This document shows, piece by piece, positions 48,770 through 59,195 of a stretch of DNA of 64,000 bases. The translations under genes were made by a program, and so were the position numbers. The stretch covers positions 75,873,676 to 75,937,675 of the forward strand of contig CM049316.1 in assembly GCA_026874595.1 (NCBI GenBank). The letters are read 5' to 3'. The notes under the pieces are model-generated. The model made no database searches, was not told the origin of the DNA, and saw only the letters and a program-made list of their open reading frames with translations. This DNA comes from Sipunculus nudus (Eukaryota > Annelida > Sipuncula > Golfingiida > Sipunculidae). How positions within the stretch are numbered: position 1 is the stretch's first letter; every line of letters begins with the position of its first letter.

Positions 48770-50351
48770 CTTTGAGAACAAAAATAGTTAATATTTAATG
48801 AGGCCTCCATATTCAAACATGAATAATTTGTCGTTTAAATATCACTGATATGAGAGAAAAAAAAATTCAGGAACCGGTACTTTTACAATTCAGCTTTACT
48901 TGTAGCTATCATTCTTTGAATGATAGGTAGATAGGGTTATTTCTAGCTAATGTTTCATTTTTTTTGTGTGTGTGTCACGATAAAATGGGGAGCAATAATT
49001 CTTTATCGTGAAACCCTCTGATAACCGAATTGTTAATGTTGCATTTAAAATTTCATTTACACAAAACAAGCGCATAAATGTTTTCCAGGAGTATTCGATT
49101 TAACATTTAAAATTTCCAAGATACCAAACGTTTTTATGTGTCTTTCTATCTGAATGAGGCTTTATACACAGTGAAACGAGGCATTATTAAAAAGTGTTAG
49201 CCATTCGAGAATTTATTTAGTCAAAGTCATCGATAATGATGCTTATGAATTTATCATCTTGTGACTGTGGTCACGTGCGACAAGGTAACAAGTGCTTAAT
49301 TCTATTTGACGTCAGCTTTCTTCCTAGGGCTGGTGTTAAGCACTGTCAGACAACAATTATCGCGAAAGAAAATTCTGCAAATACCTTTTAGGCCAAAATA
49401 AAAAAAAAGGTATTGTTCTCAGGCACTTTTTTTCAGAAATCAATGCGGGCGGGCGCTTTTTTTATTTTAAATTTTTTGTGTATGTTTCGATAAAAATGTC
49501 AAATGATAAGGGAAAAGCATGAAAATAATCTATTTTGCTAAATAAGAAAATGCACTACAAAACAAAGGAAATTGTATGTTTTTTTTTTTCTTGAAAGAAA
49601 TTTCGGAGCGGCAGCAGCTCAAAATTGGAAAGTTTTTATTGACAATCAAAATAAAAATTTTTGATGCGGGGGTTTAAAATTGATGCGGGCGGTGCCTGAG
49701 AACCATACCTTTAATATTTTTTTTTTGCCTTAGTATGAACTGTAACTCAAAGGCGCTGGATTCATGCGTTTTACACATTTAATTATCTGGTCTGAACGTT
49801 CTGCATCCATTTTATTGAATAATTAGAACGAGAAGAGAAGTTGATATAGCATTAACATCTGACAGAAAAAAAAGCAAGATTAAGGCCAAAAATGGTATGG
49901 TTCTCAGGCACTTTTTTTAGAAACCAGTGCGGGCGGGCGGGCGAATTTTTTTATTTTTATCCTTTATGTATATTTCGATAAAAAATGTCATATGATCAGG
50001 GAAAAGCATGGAAAAAGCAGATTTTTTGCTAAACAGGTAAAAGCACTACATAACAAAGAAAATCTTATCAAAATTGTATTATCTTGTCTTCTTGAAAATA
50101 TTTTTTTGGATACCCGAGGGGGGGGGGGTAAAATTGACGAAGGCCATGCCTGAAATCCATTCCTTTTTTTTTATTTTCTTATTGGCCTAATGTATTTTCC
50201 TTAAAAAATCCCTGAAAGTAAATTATAACTCTGTATTATATTGATTTGTTAAATTCTTAAACAGCATTACCACTAAACATATAAAACACACCCAAAAAAA
50301 ATTGGAAATTATGACACTTACCTCTTTAAACAATCGGACGATAACACCCAT
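47924..50351 (-). CDS. Two-exon gene for a basic, charged, probably helical protein, 291 aa, unknown function
   Basis: Exon 1 is 50322-50351 (MGVIVRLFKE, donor GAG|GTAAGT); exon 2 is 47924-48769 (acceptor TTTTTGTTCTCAAAG, TGA at 47926-47924). Both junction ends are phase 0, so the joined frame reads MGVIVRLFKEGRENERQGKQ. Residues 11 to about 90 are dense in Lys, Arg, Glu and Gln with few prolines and should form long amphipathic helix or coiled coil. The middle is Ser/Thr-rich and probably disordered; the end (KKRSLTHLLALDNGEVAMYQ and then KRKANAQRRYLIQVQNYSQT) is helical again. No signal peptide or membrane span. Its overall look recalls cytoskeletal or ciliary accessory proteins, but I do not recognise the family. 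An upstream non-coding exon is possible. Confidence 0.7.
49391..49729. mobile_element. PIF/Harbinger-like MITE, 339 bp, TTA duplication
   Basis: Ends GGCCAAAAT... and ...TTTTTTGCC; about 16 bp further in, both arms carry GGTAT(T/G)GTTCTCAGGCAC inverted. TTA flanks at 49388-49390 and 49730-49732. A relative lies 155 bp away (49884-50187) in the same orientation. In the intron of the charged-protein gene. Confidence 0.7.
49884..50187. mobile_element. PIF/Harbinger-like MITE, 304 bp, TAA duplication
   Basis: Ends GGCCAAAAATGG and ...TTGGCC, with ggtatggttctcaggcac inside at left and a decayed copy (gcctgaaatccattcc) at right. TAA at 49881-49883 and 50188-50190. The internal sequence (tttcgataaaaa, gggaaaagcatg, gcactac) matches the neighbour element. 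Confidence 0.7.
50322..50351 (-). CDS. Charged-protein gene, exon 1
   Basis: ATG at 50351-50349, ten codons (MGVIVRLFKE), consensus donor. Short first coding exons of this size are also seen in the other genes of this window. Confidence 0.6.
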
Positions 50352-51221
50352 ATTTCACCATTTGTTTGACATATAATAGACGTTAAATATTTTGTGGAAA
50401 ACTAAGAATTGAAACAAAATGACGTTGACAGTAACAATCGAGCAAATATAAAAGTGGCCGTCTGGTTCAAGAGTGTCAACAATCGCAAAGACAACCAGTA
50501 CTGGTGTGTGTCAGTGTCGGATCGGTGCAAACTGATTACTAATGCAGAATGGTATCGTTTTGCCGCTGTCTGGAATGTGTACGTTCTTTACAGATCAGTT
50601 TATCCACACCACATATATATCTTAAACGTTGGGTCTCCCCAAGCATGTGTCATGTATAACGTGGCCAGGATCTGACTAATTGGCCCGCGGTCTGTCCGGA
50701 CGTTAAACATACCACGGCAAATCTTAAAGGTTGTCTGGGGATTCAGCCGGCATTAACGCGGAATCATAGGTAATAAATCCAAATAAGGAATGTAAATACA
50801 TCTCCTTTGACAGTGGTGTTGCCAGAACTATCTCCGAAATTATTATTTCCTCGCCCGTCTTCGTCAGGGCATGCATGGAACCTGATCACTGAAATATATT
50901 TGTTGAATATCTGTCGCCAGTATGTAAGCAGTTATTTCATATTTGTTATTGAACATACATGGACCAGTTTTATTAATAGCAAATTAGTTACAACGACTAT
51001 TTTGGCAGTTTTTTTTAATCATCTTTAATGAAGCAGTAGACGTATTGTAAGTGATGTCGTATTTCCTAGAAAAAACATACCTATTCATTTGCTTCAGCTC
51101 AGATGGCTTTCAGGCATGCTGAACTATAACGGACACCCTTTGACCCTTTTCCGTCCGTTAGGCCGGCCTCACATCCACTATTTTTTCCGTGCTGATATTT
51201 TTTAACCTTAACTATAAAAAC
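50352..51221. other. Region upstream of the charged-protein gene
   Basis: No clear TATA box. Several short frames on the plus strand lack features. The sequence ataacggacaccctttgaccc near 51126 looks like the end of a bivalve dispersed repeat similar to 6001-7450. Confidence 0.35.
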
Positions 51222-51425
51222 AACGCACTTCCATGGTCCCCAATGTTGCACGTTGATTTACTGACACCTTTGAGGGACACGTGGAGGGACGTCATTGTCC
51301 CCTGTGACGTCATGATTCGAACTTCAAAGGAGCTATATGGTCACATACTGCGTTCTAGTGTAAACAAATGCGCCCTAAAACCCATAAAACACTTATTCAA
51401 GGGTTATTTATACCAAAATTTAATG
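51222..51425 (+). repeat. Dispersed repeat family E, copy 1
   Basis: gttgatttactgacaccttt, tagtgtaaacaaatgcgccc and aagggttatttataccaaa blocks match the copy at 53878-54068 in the same order and strand. Confidence 0.75.
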
Positions 51426-51699
51426 GAATATATGCCAGATAAGGACCAGGATATAATAATTTAATGAACTTCGGGACGTCGCTGTCAATACATACAGTTG
51501 TCCTTGCTTTGACAAAACTGGACAGTGTTTCGTGGTTCGATTTTAGTTTGCTGGTACTGGTCTCTTATTAAACTGCATCAGTGCTATAGAAAAACATGGC
51601 GTTTCAGTATTCAACCCAGCAGAGCGGTTTGTAGCAAGAAGTAAGAGATGGTTTCAGAGTTTGTAAACTCTTAACCGATTTTGTATGGCTTGTTATACA

Positions 51700-51995
51700 C
51701 TGAATAATTAATATAGCGTGATCTAATTGCCACCGCCAGGAGATTATGCTTTCATCCCTGTATGTGTGTTTGTGTTTTTGTTCATAACATAACTCAAGCA
51801 ATCATAAAAGGAATATAATGACATTTTTATGGAATTTCAGGAAATGGCTAGTGAAGAACCGGTTAGATTCTGGTGTTGATCCGGCACATAATCAGGATCC
51901 AGGAACGTCATAATAGAATACTCACAAGTCTACAGATCTATTTATGAAGAATAAACCTGGGAATACATGCCAAATAAGTGAATGGCGGAGGCATG
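51700..51995 (+). repeat. Dispersed repeat family C, copy 4
   Basis: cataacataactcaagcaatc, gaatttcaggaaatggctag, agattctggtgttgatccgg, gatccaggaacgtcat, and a closing aatggcggaggcatgcattc. This is the fullest copy in the window. Confidence 0.65.
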
Positions 51996-52427
51996 CATTC
52001 ATTAAAATGCAGATTTCTTATTTGTATTATAATACTGCGCGTGACCCAGCGCATGATAATTTCCCAGTTTTCTATGCAACCGTTCTACTTGTACTTTAAT
52101 GGAATCAAAACGGTAACATACATTGCCCATCCATAACCCCCCTCCTGGAGTGGTGTGTTCACGGTATAATAAAGTTTTAAAAAATAGAAAAGATTCACTC
52201 ATGCCAGCTTAATATGAGAAGAAACTATCGCATGCAATTCATTCAATATCCGCTCAATTTTTTTTTTTTTTTTTTTTTTTTGGACATGGCTGAAAAAAAA
52301 TCCAAACATTTGTCAATCAAATACCAGAGATACACAAACGCCTGTGACGGATATACATCGACGAGTGAGGGGGAAACATGTATAGACTTTTTTTTCTGAA
52401 CAAATCTGTAATGACGCGAGACGGGAT

Positions 52428-52506
52428 AGCATGGTTCCCAGCCTGCCTTGCGCTACGCTCACGGAGTGCCACGGCGTAGCGCAAGTCAGGCTGAGAACCA
52501 TGCTAG
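52428..52506. mobile_element. Near-perfect palindromic MITE, 79 bp
   Basis: The left arm tagcatggttcccagcctgc and ttgcgctacgc is mirrored by gcgtagcgcaa and gcaggctgagaaccatgcta-like text on the right, with a stem of about 33 bp and a short loop. A fold-back element; it could form a strong hairpin in RNA from either strand. Confidence 0.7.
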
Positions 52507-52634
52507 AGGCGGGAGCGCTCGGGTGTCTATGATTTATTTGTTCATGCATGTCTGATCACAGCCTGATATACTGAAACAATGTGTGAACTTGATGTCGAGG
52601 GATCGGAAGAGTACGCCCATCACAGAGTGGTTCA

Positions 52635-52637
<3 letters not shown>

Positions 52638-52698
<61 letters not shown>

Positions 52699-52704
52699 AT
52701 ATAT
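52638..52704. repeat. (AT)n microsatellite, left of the LTR
   Basis: AT run of about 33 units with one TTT break, ending directly at the TG of the LTR. Confidence 0.95.
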
Positions 52705-53564
52705 TGTTACGGAACCTAATAAGAACAGATGACGTAGTCGTGACTAGCGTAAATTTTGTTATGTAGATAAAAAAAATCAGATTCTGTAACACTAGGCAGC
52801 CTGAAATGTCTAGGGGAATGAATAAAAAAAATCAGCGTTTTTTTTTTTGTTAACAAATAAATATAATTTATAACAATCCTAACATTACAATACACCAAAT
52901 CAATACAATTACACATTTAGCAACAGTACTACAGCACGTTAATACAATTACACAGTATAATAATTGAAGTGTGCAGTACCTAGATATCACCACTGCAACA
53001 GCGACAACAAGTCCTTTAAAACGTATAATCCAGATGAACAGTTCACATAAATCTTCTCAGAGAATAAAAGTCCTATTCAATCACAAAATCAATCAGTTAT
53101 AATCCAAAAGTGAAATTCTGGTAGTGATCCCAAAGGCAAACTGAAGACAATATAAAATCTGTTACAAAATTTCGAAGAAGATCTATAACTGCTGCAATTA
53201 TCGAAAGGTCCACAAACTGACACACACTCTGCCGTGTACGCTGGAATATTTCTCTCGCCTCTCTCTTGGCTCTAAAACACGGCCCCTCATATATAGCTTC
53301 TCACCCAAAAGTGTAGAAACTTTTTTTACGAATAATCCAAGGAACCCAACAATACATAATACACACGCCCAAAGAACATTACAAAACACGCGCTTATAGA
53401 GCGCGACCAGTCCAGAAAGTTCCGTATTAGCATGAGCGCTGTGTTTTTACACGTCAGACCCTACACGTGGGCCGGCCTGGCTCGCGCATCTCCCATGGCA
53501 ACGGACAATACTAGCGCTACACGATACATGAAAGACTGCTGCACACAATTAAAAAGACACCTGT

Positions 53565-53568
<4 letters not shown>
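52705..53568 (-). mobile_element. Probable solo LTR, 864 bp, inserted in an (AT)n tract
   Basis: It begins TGTTAC and ends GTAACA, a TG...CA pair with 6-bp inverted termini, and lies exactly between two AT microsatellites, as expected for insertion into one. On the minus strand there is a TATA box (CTATATATGAGG near 53285-53296) followed by a GA-rich leader, so the transcription sense is minus. No internal gag/pol or second LTR is present, hence a solo LTR after recombination. The target duplication cannot be sized inside the AT repeat. Confidence 0.6.

Positions 53569-53609
<41 letters not shown>
53569..53609. repeat. (AT)n microsatellite, right of the LTR
   Basis: AT run of about 20 units, starting immediately after the GTAACA end. 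Confidence 0.95.
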
Positions 53610-53612
<3 letters not shown>

Positions 53613-53877
53613 TACACCACTGCGTGGTAAGAGTTCTAAGCTTTTCCATCCTCATAACCCACAAGTGGGCGAAAATGCATATCCCTATACAATTTTAGAA
53701 TGAATAAAAGCATCCGATATGGAGACGCAAACCCTGCGCGGAAGATAGTATTCAAAGCTGGCGCCTTGGAACTTTTATTGAATCTGTGTTATTCATTGTA
53801 AATATTTAGTATACAAATCCCTAAACCTGGCGACATTGCTGCACTTGACTATAAACACAACGGACAAACACAAATAG

Positions 53878-54068
53878 CATGGTCCCAATGCTGAACGTTG
53901 ATTTACTGACGCATTTTAGGGACACGGCAACTAGAAGGAAATCATAGTCCAGTGTAACATCACGGCTCCCACTTCAAAGAGGGCCATGTAGTCACATAAT
54001 ACGTTCTAGTGTAAATAAATGCGCCCTTAAAACCATATAACCCGGGGTTATTTTTTACCAAATGCTAA
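53878..54068 (+). repeat. Dispersed repeat family E, copy 2
   Basis: gttgatttactgacgcattt, ttctagtgtaaataaatgcgc and ggggttattttttaccaaa match the copy at 51222-51425. Confidence 0.75.
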
Positions 54069-54263
54069 TCACTTTAAGATGTTCACAATACCAATCTGTA
54101 GGCCTATGATAAATTTTAATAACATCCGTGATATCGAACTTTAGATAGGATTATATATTGTGGACCCACACATAATCTAGTTAAAACAATAGCGTTCGAT
54201 TGTGCAGATTCAATCCAAATTAAGTATGGGGCAACCATCTATTGCCTGTGAATATCACTCTAA

Positions 54264-56068
54264 AGGCCCTGTCACCCTTCTGCGTATCCTAATTCCCTAT
54301 GAGTTGCGCAATTAATTTTCTGATAAACGCAGCTTATGTGACACATGTGCACATCAATAAGAAACGAATTCAGCGCATCCAATGCACGAGTTGAGTATGT
54401 GTTGCGTATGCAGTGCGCTATATAATTTGTCTTGCTGCGCATAGCTAGGTTTGCAGTGCGCTTGCCGAGCGTATTACGGACGCACCCGACTTGTGCCCAC
54501 CGCATGCCTGACGCGCATCCGACGAATGCCGAGCGTATGCCTTGCGTGTTCCCGCCCCATTTATGCCTCTTGCCACGCCGATGTATTAAAAATCATGCTA
54601 GTGTTTGAGGTCAGCGATCATGTTTTCTGCTGCTCGGTTCCGGCCTCGATCTGTTTAGGCATGCACAAAACCACGCTGCGTACACTGTTACGCAGGTCAT
54701 AGGGCCTAAGTTATAAATACACAGCGCATCGGTCCCGCATCGGTAGAGCGCGGCACGAGTAGGCTATGTGCTCGTGGGGGATGAGCGGTTCATACGCGGT
54801 AATACGCTTACCTCCTACGCTCTTTACACAGCGCTTTACCTACGGGCCTACTACCTATATCGTAAGCGCTGTTTGTTATGACCTCACATCCTGATTCTCT
54901 ACACCAGAGGGGAGCACTGTATTTTGGTCCAATGAGATGAGACCCGATATTGGAAGACAAACCGGTTTACCAGCCAGGCAAGGAATACACGGAGCTAATG
55001 TTGTTCATTTCGTTTTGAGTGACAGCTCATCGCCCCGGCAACCGTTTGAACAGGCTACAGGCTCTGAGAGAATGGCCCCACACGTGATTTCTGGGCGGAG
55101 CCTGATGCCTGTTGAGTGTTTGTTGACTGGCATTTGGTTGACTGCTAGACACATCAGCATATTTTTTTCAGCAGACAGGCGTCCTGGTGTTTTAGTGCAT
55201 CATAAACGGTCAAAGCAGGCAGCGGGAAAATCGGTAGCTTCTTTAGAAGCGCAAGATTTCCGCTGCCTCGGGAGCGTACTGACCTCCCGACACGCACCCC
55301 GTCAGCGTATGAGCCGCGTATATTGCACGTATACACAGCGCTGAACGAACTCATAGCAAATGCCGACGTATTGCGCGAATTACTATCCTTCGTCCAGCTA
55401 TCAGGCAGCGCATTGTACTTATTTGTTACTAATGAGAAACGCATAGATAGAGTACAGATAGCGTGCTTGCCGTACATCCAGGGTACACTCCAGATTTGGT
55501 ATAAATACGTTGACTGCTCTAGACTCCAGGGTGAACAGACCTGATGATGATTTCAGATCGTGGCCGGAACCAAGCAGTAGAAATGCGGCGGGAATACGAA
55601 CGGAATAGGCTCTGTAAGAGGTGCCTTAGGCATGCGACGGGCATAAGTCGGGTGCGTCCCGAATACGCATGGCAGGCGCACTGCATACGCAGCTATTCAC
55701 AGCAAGGAAAATAGTTCTGCGCACTGCATACGCATCTCTAAGCACCTCATACGCAATGGAAGCGCTGAATTTGTTACTTATACGCTAGATGTGCGTCCCT
55801 CATAAGTCAAAGTAATCGAAATTTTGATCGTATATGGCTTTATGTTGAAAAATTCTAATAAGGAACTCATCAAGACCTGATCTACGCAAAAGTGAGACAT
55901 GGCCTTTCCGGCGTACCTGACCGTACTGTGCGCATGCCTACGTACGTAAAACTTACACAAAACGATTGAGATGGATATGAGGTGCCTAGTGTGCGTACGA
56001 ACGCGTATGAAAAAAGGTCAAAGCGCAACTCATAAATAATTAAAATACGCAGAAGGGTGACAGGGCCT
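54264..56068. mobile_element. PIF/Harbinger-like non-autonomous transposon, 1.8 kb, TAA duplication
   Basis: Left end AGGCCCTGTCACCCTTCTGCG and its inverted copy at the right end, with TIRs of about 47 bp including atgagttgcgc. TAA flanks both sides (54261-54263 and 56069-56071). Sub-terminal regions are packed with gcgtatgc/gcatacgc words. The interior is GC-richer than its surroundings and has a plus frame at 54937-55344 (135 codons) that does not look like a transposase or a DNA-binding partner. Non-autonomous, or carrying captured DNA. Confidence 0.75.
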
Positions 56069-56071
56069 TAA

Positions 56072-57440
56072 CTGAAGGTTAGTTACACGTACTAGCACGT
56101 CTGTTTGTTATTTCTAGGGTGCGTTGCATCCAGAGCAGAGACTGAACCCTGATATGATTGACTTGTGCTGTGTGACGTCACAGGCAACACTTAGAAATTA
56201 CTTATATCTAGCAATACATGTTAATTGTATTCCTCCCTAAATATGTGTGGCTTACAGTGTCAGTTTTTCATGAGAAATAGCGCTTTAAGTCACAGTGGTT
56301 CACCCTGAGACTGACGTCACTGCCGAGTTTGACAGTGCTCATGGATTGGCCAATAGCTTTTAAAGTAATCGCACAGTCTGCATGTTTTTGTGGGAAAAAT
56401 GAAGAGAAAAAAAAATGTTCTTCTTCCAGAAACTGGTTACAGTTTATGCAAAATCTGCATTCATATTTTTCTTATAGGAAAGTATGAAAAACGATAATAA
56501 AATGAGATTTTAAATACGTTTGCTTGACCTGAAGGTCAATTGTGAAAACCAGTTATGTTGGAGAGGTATCGCAAACAGCCCGATTATAATTGGTTTGAGC
56601 AATGGAATGTAAAACTATGGAAATAAGGTGAAGAAGGGGTTGAACACCCGTAGGCTTGTGGCAATAACCACCATCGCTGTACGCACAATCGGACTCACAG
56701 GAAAGCGATTCAGCTGGTTAGGGTTTATGGGTGTTGAAATTCAAACCCCATGATGCACTGCGGGTTCTAAATACGCCAACGGCGCAGGTATATAATTGAT
56801 TAAAAGGTTCATAGAGTCCGTTAAAATTCGTTGAATTAGCATTGTTTCCAGGGCAAATTACTTAAACATAGATCTTTTTGTAGCGAGAACCTCCAGGAAT
56901 ATGAAATATTATGCAAGGTGAGCATGCGCATGTGAAAAGTTTTTGGAAGGCATTTCCTTGAAATGTAACTTATATTGTATTTTAATTTTTGAAGTTTGAC
57001 AGTTGAGACACGTAGTCCCTGCATGCATGCCGTCTCCCATACCTCACTAGCATTTAGAGGTTAGTTTTTTAGAAGTATCATGGTGAACCACCACCATGAG
57101 CTTGTCTAAACAATGGGAATAATCACACTTCTATTTCACTCACTATGAAATAAGATCAAGGTAAAAAAATAAAACCAGGTGCAAACATGTCATTAATTCT
57201 CTCAGGGCATGTCAGTTTTGGAAGATTTGACAAATTGGTACTCTAGCGCAGACGCTGTAGAAATGAGCAATAATGGGCAACCGGAGGTAGTTTATGACCC
57301 TGGAAATTAGGTCAAGGTCAAAATAAATATATCTGACAATCCTCTCTAACTATTACTCTGCATTACTCTGCCAAAAGGTTACTTCAATATTAATAGAGAA
57401 ATATTCTCGGCAAACCCTGTAAGCCTCCCTATCAAAGTGA
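56072..57440. other. Intergenic, no gene recognised
   Basis: It holds two TGACGTCA palindromes (56173, 56312) and short direct words (gtggttcaccctgag, ggtgaaccaccacc). No coding signal. Confidence 0.35.
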
Positions 57441-57441
57441 T

Positions 57442-57463
57442 GGGGGGGGGGGGGGGGGGGGGG
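57442..57463. repeat. Poly-G run
   Basis: About 21 consecutive G. Confidence 0.95.
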
Positions 57464-57879
57464 AGGCAATTGTCTCTTCGGAGTCTGCTGTTAACAGGAC
57501 CCAGACTGGAGGACTATCTTGGACCTGGTGTTAACATATCTTTATTTCTTTAATCAAAGTATAAAATACACAATATTTGTAAATGTGTATGGTTAATGTG
57601 ACAATAAATACATACACTCGCTTATTTATAGCTAGATGCTGATGTATGTACAACCATATCATATGCAATGTTCGTGCGATCAAACTTTTTTTTTTCACCA
57701 CCGCGAGTCCATGTTAATTAATTGATGTAATATTTTATCACGCTCATATGCTGTCCCTTCTAACATAAACTATATATGTATCAGTATAAAGTATCAGTAA
57801 TTTTGCATGTATTCAGGCGACTAAATCAGGTTAAGCATCTTCTTGTATGCGTTAGCAGCCATTCCCGTTCTTAAAAACT

Positions 57880-58345
57880 AGAATATGGACAGTGGACAAG
57901 CGACTATATACGGGTATCCACCGAATCAAAGAGGACTGGATAAAGTGAGACATGAAATCTCTCCTGAAGTGAAAGCCCTCTAAAAGGGTGTGGCATCAGG
58001 GAAGCCAAAGTATTTCAAGACGCACGGATGGACGAAACTAAACAAATTATTGTAGGTGGCACCACCAGTCATGTTAACATGTCAATGACATCCTAGATCT
58101 ATGGACATGCAAAACTTCAGGCCGATACATCAGACCACTCCTGAGATAAATATAAATGCAAAGATGTATTTTAAGAATACGTGATTATAGGTGGCGCCAC
58201 CTGTCATGTCTGCGAGAAAGCTATGAATGGACGTGCCAAATTTCATCTCATACATTGAACCACTCCTGAGATATGGACTATTATCACGGTAATCGTGCAA
58301 AGTAACGGATCCATATTTCTCTCTCTCACAAATGAGTGTGACCAC
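57880..58345. repeat. Degenerate tandem module of about 130 bp
   Basis: gtggcaccaccagtcatgt (58057) recurs as gtggcgccacctgtcatgt (58191), and ccactcctgagata recurs at 58135 and 58259, so two modules plus a worn third. An internal palindrome, GGCGCCACC, is present. Typical of the long dispersed repeats in this window. Confidence 0.6.
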
Positions 58346-58417
58346 ATTTCACTAAATTTTTTTTTGCATGATCAAGTTGACGATCCGGCGCATCTAATGA
58401 TATCTTATTTTTGTATA

Positions 58418-58422
<5 letters not shown>

Positions 58423-58461
<39 letters not shown>
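58423..58461. repeat. (AT)n microsatellite
   Basis: AT run of about 19 units. Confidence 0.95.
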
Positions 58462-58465
<4 letters not shown>

Positions 58466-58519
58466 GATGGGTCCGTTACTTTGCAGGATTTCCATTATCA
58501 CTAAAAACACTGATGGACA

Positions 58520-58723
58520 CTACTCAAAAATGATTGCACCAATCGTTGTTAGGCACCAGTTCACAAATGACCTGATGAGTTCGCCGGGTTCCGAAAAGAC
58601 ATCCACGGGAGTTCTCTGCAAATCACCGCGGCGGCGGAACTCGGCTGAAATCATATTGTCAGCAAAAGTCTGTTTCGGCGGAAGCAACTCGGTTCCTGGT
58701 TCACGTTTTGCTTGTAAATGCAA
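58520..58723 (-). pseudogene. Unidentified coding-like fragment
   Basis: A minus-strand frame of 67 codons in a local GC-rich patch has coding-like composition (SAEFRRRGDLQRTPVDVF and then SEPGELIRSFVNW). Inside it, TGATTTCAG|CCGAG and ATCAG|GTCATT could be splice sites. It lies downstream of the NQO gene on the same strand. It may be a relic exon or a piece of a retroelement; no family recognised. Confidence 0.2.
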
Positions 58724-58916
58724 TTAATTTTTAAAAAATCCAGTCAATAAAATACATGTCGGACTTGTGTCTGATAAAATAAATTAAAGCGCCTACTGCC
58801 TCCATTCATGCCCAGTGAGAACACATCATATAATGTGCTAGTTTTTGTTGGTCACGTGAATACAACACGACTAATTTGCTTGACGTCATATTAACTTGCA
58901 ATTTGCACAAACCCGT

Positions 58917-59195
58917 CTAAAAACGCGGGACAGGTTTACCTAGAGTTTGTCCCGGGGTATTGTTAGTGGTGGTTTTCAGGATGTCATCTTTCAGGACCAT
59001 GCCTTTGGTAAAATCTCCTTCCACCGGCTCAAAATCTTCTCTATTAAACATGAACAGGGGTATTTCTTTGAACAGCCCCGCTAATCGCTCCTCCCAATCT
59101 TTCAGCTGTTTTTGGCGAGTGTCCAAGTCCTTTAGTCCCGGAGAATAAGAGATGTGCGGTCGAAGGATTTGCACTCCATACGCTTTAAAACCTAT
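58917..59195 (-). CDS. NQO-family gene, exon 4 (last)
   Basis: 92 codons plus TAG, acceptor TTCTACACATACAG. It opens IGFKAYGVQILRPHISYSPG, the C-terminal lobe that contacts the nicotinamide or quinone pocket of the partner subunit in the family, then a helix (LKDWEERLAGLFKEIPLFMF). Confidence 0.9.
   Translation of the reverse strand: MGFKAYGVQILRPHISYSPGLKDLDTRQKQLKDWEERLAGLFKEIPLFMFNREDFEPVEGDFTKGMVLKDDILKTTTNNTPGQTLGKPVPRF

Noticed and set aside
58571-58600. Hammerhead ribozyme core (CTGATGAG...CGAAA)
   Set aside because: The two core boxes are present, but the bases between them do not pair as stem II and no cleavage-site stem was found.
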